The notes below the pieces were generated by a model. The model had not been told where the DNA came from. It made no database searches and worked only from the letters and a program-made list of their open reading frames with translations. A stretch of DNA of 64,000 bases from contig DASVQF010000043.1 of NCBI GenBank assembly GCA_036389315.1, positions 62,001 to 126,000 of the forward strand, in the 5' to 3' direction. This stretch comes from DASQYE01 sp036389315 (GTDB lineage: Bacteria > Acidobacteriota > Blastocatellia > Pyrinomonadales > Pyrinomonadaceae). Below, piece by piece: positions 59,923-64,000 of this stretch (positions are counted from its first letter, which is position 1; every line of letters begins with the position of its first letter). The position numbers and the translations under genes are program-made.

Positions 59923-60810
59923 TTACTGAAGGCTGAGCAGGACTAGAATTTCACCCACGCTGCCCGTTAAAGGTTCAAGCGCCTTCCCAATGACTGTGCC
60001 CGGACGGTGTATCTGTACGCCGCCCACCTCGATTGGCACCGACGGCATCGCCACCCCTGCCCGGTCACTCGTCACAAGCAGGTCGCCGATGCGGACGGGT
60101 CTGCGCGTCGCGTCCACCTTCACGCGCACCCTGCCGGTCGTCGCCACCATCACCTTCCCCTCACCAGCCTCGCCGAGCGTGATCCCCGACTTCGCTGAGA
60201 CGACGCCTGCGACCTTCGTGTCATAGGTCGAGATGGAGGCGACAACATGGTTCGTCCGTTCAGGGTCAAGGGTAACGACCGTGCCCGCCGAGAGCCATTC
60301 GGTCGAGGACACCCACTCGGCCACATCTTGGTTCGCCGCTGTGAGGTTGCCGTCCACCAGCACGTCACCTGCGACGTGCAGCTTAGCCGCCGGCGCGGAC
60401 GTGCCGATGCCGACGTTGCCTCCGTTCGGATTCAAAAGCAGACCGAAATTCGTGGACAGGTTAGTGCTGCTGGTGGCCTGAATCCACCCATAGCCTGGTG
60501 ACCCGCCGAATCCGAAATCGATCACTCCCGTGCCACTGCTTTGGCTTAAACGCATGATCCCGGTCGGAGTTGTGCCCGACGTAGCGGGCAGCCCGACCAC
60601 GCCCTCGGCTTCAAGTTTAAGGTCAGGAGTATTCGTCCCGACGCCGACGTTTCCTGCGTTCTTGTTGTAGATGTTAGCGCCGCTTGTTTCCCACTGTTGC
60701 TGTGCGAGCGTCGTGCGCGACTGCCCGAAAACTAACAGCAGGATGAGTGTCGTGAAGACGTAAAGGTGAATTTTGAGGTGTTGGGAGCTGGATTGGTCGA
60801 TGAAGTTCAT
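59923..60810 (-). CDS. Secreted protein with NVGIGT repeats
   Basis: The start is ATG 60810 (MNFIDQSSSQHLK) with AAGGAG upstream; 295 residues. A hydrophobic segment near 17-35 (LYVFTTLILLLVFGQSRTTLAQ) is a signal peptide. Repeats of the NVGVGTNTPDLKLEAEG and NVGIGTSAPAAKLHVAGD type are common in phage tail-like and surface proteins and fold as beta-structure. The C-terminal half (DVAEWVSSTEWLSAGTVVTLDPE...GDLLVTSDRAGVAM...GTVIGKALEPL) resembles the beta-rich domain near the end of tail-spike or autocatalytic-chaperone-linked proteins. The role is unknown. It is convergent with the IS6 remnant across a strong hairpin. Confidence 0.82.
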   Translation of the reverse strand: MNFIDQSSSQHLKIHLYVFTTLILLLVFGQSRTTLAQQQWETSGANIYNKNAGNVGVGTNTPDLKLEAEGVVGLPATSGTTPTGIMRLSQSSGTGVIDFGFGGSPGYGWIQATSSTNLSTNFGLLLNPNGGNVGIGTSAPAAKLHVAGDVLVDGNLTAANQDVAEWVSSTEWLSAGTVVTLDPERTNHVVASISTYDTKVAGVVSAKSGITLGEAGEGKVMVATTGRVRVKVDATRRPVRIGDLLVTSDRAGVAMPSVPIEVGGVQIHRPGTVIGKALEPLTGSVGEILVLLSLQ

Positions 60811-61413
60811 GGTCACATCTCCTTTGCAGTTAGGTGGGTCTACCGTCGAAAGCGGTCGGCGCTGTGGAAGCGACGGCTGCTTCATTTAACGCGATTGCGG
60901 ATACCTGCCTGTGTCTGGCTCAGATTGATTAGGGTGACGTTCGGTGTCAGCGTCAGGTTGGTGTAAGGGTCGAAGACAGCCTGAACTACCCAGGCGCGGA
61001 GTTGAGGGCAGTCCGTGTTATCTGGTTATGTAAGGTCTTAACGGGAACTTCGGGCGCGGCTAAGAGAATGGTTACGTAGTGAAAGGTTGTGTGCCGCGTC
61101 GAGGTGAAGCCCCGCCGCCCCTTGATGATCCCGGTTGAGGAACCAGCGGCGCAGAGGACTGCGCCAGCGGAAGTTAAAACAGCCGAGAAGTGGGAAAAGG
61201 TTATTCCTCATTGTAGAGGGATGTCAGCCAGAATCTGCTGTGAGTGCTCAATCACCTCGCCGTTTCTTAGGTATTCAGCAATGGGCATCTTTGAGAATGT
61301 TATGCAACATAACACTTCCCTATGTGGTATAAACCTGCTGGAGCCGAAACAGGCATGGCAGGGGCCAATCCGCCCCTGAAAAAACGCTTGTGGGGCATCC
61401 TAGAGAACCGAAA
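60811..61413. other. 600-base gap with a small palindrome
   Basis: No gene accepted. GTTATG-CAA-CATAAC at 61299-61313 is a perfect short palindrome near the integrase remnant and may be an operator. Small frames at 61089-61379 lack any gene-like sequence. Confidence 0.45.
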
Positions 61414-61639
61414 ATGACCGCAGAGCTTGTCAGAGCCGAAAAAGGGATCATGCTCCCGGCCATCATCGCCGGCTAAGGCCACAGGGCCAGCCATACGATT
61501 TTTAGAGTTCTTCACCGCCAACATCAGAAATCCAAACACGCGGTTTTCATACATGCGAGCCATCAGCCCCTTTCTCGCCTGGTGCGAGGAGCGCGGCCTA
61601 GAGCTGCGCCAGGTCGAGCCGGTGGCGGTCGCGGCCTAG
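61414..61639 (+). pseudogene. Tyrosine recombinase N-terminal fragment, frameshifted
   Basis: ATG 61414 gives MTAELVRAEKGIMLPAIIAG and then a stop. After a frame change near 61473 the reading continues as RFLEFFTANIRNPNTRFSYMRAISPFLAWCEERGLELRQVEPVAVAA, which is the SAM-like core-binding domain of Xer/phage-type integrases. It ends at a stop at 61639; the catalytic domain is missing. It fits the mobile, decayed character of this end of the window. Confidence 0.75.
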
Positions 61640-61941
61640 CGGGCGCGAGGCTTTCGTTTTACCCCCTCATGCTTTACGCCGGAAGGCAACTGTCCAGGCA
61701 AGTCTAAATTATCGTCCGCAAGAACGTCCAAGTAAACATTCGCGAGGCGGGCATATTCTAGAAGTATCGAGAGTGGAGGTTCCCTCTGGCCCAGCTCGTA
61801 GGCGGAGATGCTGGCGCTCGTCGGTGTATCGGAAGCGGAGAGCCGCGCGACCATGCCGTCCTGAGATACTCCCAAAGCATGCCGTATGCACAATAGCTTT
61901 TCGCCGAGGCGAACGGGTTTGGGCCGCGCCGCTCTTCCCAT
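61636..61941 (-). CDS. XRE-family helix-turn-helix regulator
   Basis: 101 residues; GGAGG is nine bases before the ATG at 61941. The Cro/C1-type helix-turn-helix spans about residues 11-70 (LGEKLLCIRHALGVSQDGMVARL...ASISAYELGQREPPLSILLEYARLANVYLDVLAD). The tail is basic (VKRKPRAR). It is divergent from the toxin-antitoxin pair, with 115-126 bases between, and could bind there or at its own promoter. The target is unknown. Confidence 0.85.
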   Translation of the reverse strand: MGRAARPKPVRLGEKLLCIRHALGVSQDGMVARLSASDTPTSASISAYELGQREPPLSILLEYARLANVYLDVLADDNLDLPGQLPSGVKHEGVKRKPRAR

Positions 61942-62033
61942 CAGAAACTACCTCCAAAGTAGGACTCTTTTCGGAGATGTTTGCCTCCCATCCCCCTCTG
62001 AACGGCTACATTATCGAAATTAAGCCGCTTGTT

Positions 62034-62055
62034 ATTATGTCAGATATGACATAAT
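62034..62055. promoter_or_regulatory. Palindromic operator of the toxin-antitoxin pair
   Basis: ATTATGTCA and its exact complement, separated by GATA. It overlaps a plausible promoter (TTGTTA near 62029, CATAAT at 62050-62055) and touches the first ATG of the toxin gene. The antitoxin, alone or with toxin, probably binds here. Confidence 0.7.
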
Positions 62056-62067
62056 ATGAGCTGTGCA

Positions 62068-62403
62068 ATGACGCCACTTGATAAACCACTGGTGTGGCTG
62101 CGCGGTGAAGTTAAGACTCCTCCCTTCTCTCTGGAAGCAAGGCTCGAAGCCGGAGTCCTCCTCAGGAGATTGCAGCGCGGTGAGACTCTCTCGCTGCCAC
62201 ACTCAAGGCCGATGCCCGGCATCAGCCCGCGATGTCATGAACTACGGATCGTGGACAAGAATAAGACGTGGCGGATTATTTACAGGGTCGACCGGGACGC
62301 CATCATCATTGTTGATGTCTTCCAGAAGACTACTCAGCAGACGCCCAAACGGGTGATTGATGATTGCCTACGACGACTCAGGCAATACGACGCACTGTCA
62401 TGA
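62068..62403 (+). CDS. RelE/HigB-like toxin (phage Gp49-like)
   Basis: 111 residues from ATG 62068; ATG 62056 is also in frame but would sit before the expected transcription start. No ribosome binding site is visible, suggesting a very short leader. The RelE/ParE-superfamily pattern is seen: VWLRGEVKTPPFSLEARLEAGVLLRRLQRGETL, then HELRIVDKNKTWRIIYRVDRDAIIIVDVFQKTTQQTPKRVIDDCLRRLRQY. The basic and aromatic residues of the last two strands are typical of ribosome-dependent mRNA cleavage. The toxin gene comes first, as in higBA. Confidence 0.85.
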   Translation: MTPLDKPLVWLRGEVKTPPFSLEARLEAGVLLRRLQRGETLSLPHSRPMPGISPRCHELRIVDKNKTWRIIYRVDRDAIIIVDVFQKTTQQTPKRVIDDCLRRLRQYDALS

Positions 62404-62422
62404 TGTCAGGAGTATGTAGAAG

Positions 62423-62743
62423 ATGAACACGGCAAAGCGCAAACGTCTCGAGGCGGTGGGCTGGAATGTCGGCTCGGCCGCAGACTTTCTGGAACTGTCC
62501 CCTGAGGAGGCAGCCTTCGTAGAAGTCAAGCTCCGGCTCAGTGAGAGCCTCAGGAAGCGACGCAAGGGTCAGAAGTTATCGCAGGATGCACTTGCCAGGA
62601 AGATCAGGTCGAGCCAGTCGCGCGTGGCCAAGATGGAGGCTGGCGACCCGACGGTTTCCATTGACCTGCTGATTCGAGCCCTCCTGGCAACAGGAGCTAC
62701 TCACAGAGATCTTGCCAGGGCGGTAGCTTCGTCTGGCAAGTAA
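62423..62743 (+). CDS. XRE-family antitoxin (HigA-like)
   Basis: 106 residues, 19 bases after the toxin gene, with AGGAG upstream. Helix-turn-helix at about 45-95: LRLSESLRKRRKGQKLSQDALARKIRSSQSRVAKMEAGDPTVSIDLLIRALLATG. The N-terminal ~40 residues (VGSAADFLELSPEEAAFVEVK) are typical of antitoxins of phage-derived Gp49-like toxins. It should neutralise the toxin and repress at 62034-62055. Confidence 0.88.
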   Translation: MNTAKRKRLEAVGWNVGSAADFLELSPEEAAFVEVKLRLSESLRKRRKGQKLSQDALARKIRSSQSRVAKMEAGDPTVSIDLLIRALLATGATHRDLARAVASSGK

Positions 62744-63032
62744 AGATTTTGTACTCGCCGCAGGAACAGTTGCAGATCATTCGGAAACCTGGGAGAGGCT
62801 GCTTAAATTCGCTCGCCCGGAAGAATTCTCACGAATTTAATCCGATGTTTTGAAGCTCTGTATCAGCAATGATCCCCTCCTGCTGCTTTCCCCAACAATT
62901 CAAAACTGGTTCAGGATACCGATAGCTAAAGCTCTGCGAATTCAAATGTTTTTCGCCTGCACAAGCTATTCGGCAAAGCTGCGTAAGCAAATATATTCTC
63001 TTAAATCAATCTGAATTATAGCTGATTGCAAT
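62744..63032. other. Gap before the IS630 element
   Basis: No gene or clear signal seen. It is more A+T-rich than its surroundings. Confidence 0.5.
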
Positions 63033-64000
63033 TGGATGTATCCCAAAGTAAGCTTTCGGTCATGAGAGCTTACTCATTAGATTTACGTCAACGAGTCGTC
63101 CGCGCATACGAGCAGGGCGAAGGCTCGATTTCAGAGATTGCCACGCGCTTCGGCGTCAGCACCCCCTTCGTCAAGAAACTGCTCAGGCGCTGGCGTGAGA
63201 CTGCCGACCTAGCCCCACTGGCGCACGGTGGCGGCAAGCCCAAAGGCCTCAGCGCACGCCAGCATCAACTGCTGAAGCGCAAGGTACGCGAGCAATCTGA
63301 CATCTCCTTGGCCGAGTTGCAGAGCTTGCTCGATGAACAGGAGTCGGTGCAAGTCCACGTCTCGACCATCAGCCGTGCTTTGGCTTCAATGGGCCGGCCG
63401 CTCAAAAAAAGAGCCTGATGGCTGGCGAGCGCAACAACCGCAAGCGCGCCTGGTACTGGCGGCGCATCTCTTTGCTTGACCACCGGCGGCTGCGCTTCAT
63501 TGATGAAGCCGGGGTGAGCCTGGCGATGACACGGCTCCGAGGGCGTGCTCCTCGCGGCCAGAGAGTCACAGAGAGCGTGCCGCGCAACTACGGCCCACAG
63601 ACTTCGCTGATCGGCGCGCTGTCGCGCTCGGGTGTCGAGGCTGTGATGACGGTCGAAGGTGCGGTTGACACCTTAGCCTTCAAGGCCTACTTAGAGCAGG
63701 TCTTATGCCCGACCATCAAGCGAGGCGACGTGCTGGTGCTGGACAACTTGACGGCGCACCACGCCAGCCGCATCGAAGAAGTGGCCGCAGAGTGCGGGGC
63801 CGAGGTCATCTGGCTCTCGCCCTATTCGCCGGACTTCTCGCCCATTGAGCTGATGTGATCAAAGATCAAAACTGCGATGCGCGCAGCCAAGGCGAGAACG
63901 CGCGAAGAGTTGGAGCGGGCCTTCACGGCGGCGCTCGGACTTGTCACGCAGTCTGATTGCTTGGGTTGGTTCTCGCATAGCGGTTATCAGGTTACATCCA
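63033..64000 (+). mobile_element. IS630-family element, right end at window edge
   Basis: Left end TGGATGTATCCC (63033) and right end GGTTACATCCA (to 64000) form imperfect terminal repeats (TGGATGTA-x-CC). The transposase lies between. Length in view is 968 bases. The flanking TA target expected for this family is not seen on the left; the right flank is outside the window. Confidence 0.7.
63062..63979 (+). pseudogene. IS630-family transposase, two frames plus nonsense codon
   Basis: Frame A (63062-63418: MRAYSLDLRQRVVRAYEQGEGSI..., helix-turn-helix with IATRFGVSTPFVKKLLRRW) ends at LKKRA. A run of seven A at the end of frame A allows a -1 shift into frame B (KKKSLMAGERNNRKRAW...), as is usual for this family. 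Frame B has the DDE set: Asp in RFIDEAGVSL, Asp in VLVLDNLTAHHAS, Glu in SPIELM. The next codon, normally Trp (ELMWSK), is TGA at 63856-63858. The sequence then continues in frame, SKIKTAMRAAKARTREELER and on to GWFSHSGY. The nonsense codon removes about 40 residues, so activity is doubtful. Confidence 0.85.

Noticed and set aside
1..64000. CRISPR array, tRNA or rRNA genes
   Set aside because: Looked for regularly spaced repeats and conserved RNA motifs and saw none; a tRNA cannot be fully excluded without a dedicated search.

Overview
The window is a GC-rich bacterial chromosome segment. The clues point to an Acidobacteriota-like organism, probably Blastocatellia: a PadR regulator followed by an 884-residue MacB/FtsX-type permease of the acidobacterial ADOP kind, CadC-type winged-helix proteins carrying TPRs, and a TonB receptor with a carboxypeptidase-regulatory-like N-terminal domain. 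This placement is an inference from gene families, not from a marker gene.

Positions 1-32.9 kb hold a co-directional (+) hybrid PKS/NRPS cluster. In order it has: a partial PKS (AT end-KR-ACP), a small exported six-Cys peptide, KS-AT-ACP, KS-AT-KR-ACP with a C-terminal nucleotidyltransferase-like domain, a free-standing nucleotidyltransferase-like protein, a GT4 glycosyltransferase, KS-AT-KR-ACP with a DH domain inserted inside the KR, a stand-alone enoylreductase, a stand-alone condensation domain, an A-T protein with MbtH and an unknown domain fused at its C-terminus, an ankyrin protein, a CmlA-type di-iron amino acid beta-hydroxylase, a terminal KS-AT-ACP-TE, and an MFS exporter. Read together, a polyketide is built and reduced, joined to one amino acid (the adenylation pocket looks Phe-like) that is probably beta-hydroxylated on its carrier, extended once more and released by the TE. 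A glycosyltransferase and an exporter are at hand.

Positions 33-40 kb hold a decayed IS6-type transposase, a 1652-residue secreted PKD/Ig-like protein on the minus strand, and a decayed IS110 transposase.

Positions 40-47.8 kb (minus strand) hold what I think is the most novel system. It has an orphan REC-winged-helix regulator, a HlyD-type adaptor, a C39-peptidase ABC exporter, a second ABC exporter with a peptidase-dead N-terminus, and then three previously hidden 16-19 residue ORFs. All three begin MKVKTNVKAG and reach a Gly-Gly before a 5-6 residue variable tail. Each has a strong ribosome binding site, and intrinsic terminators follow the first and third. This looks like a minimal double-glycine peptide export (signal or RiPP) locus.

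Positions 48-64 kb are a patchwork: a winged-helix/TPR regulator, a TonB receptor, a scar joining an alpha/beta-hydrolase remnant to a 5'-truncated molybdopterin oxidoreductase, a truncated VOC protein, padR-ADOP, an IS6-family remnant with recognisable ends, a secreted NVGIGT-repeat protein, a frameshifted integrase remnant, an XRE regulator, a toxin-antitoxin pair with a palindromic operator, and an IS630 element ending at the window edge. No rRNA, tRNA or CRISPR was seen.
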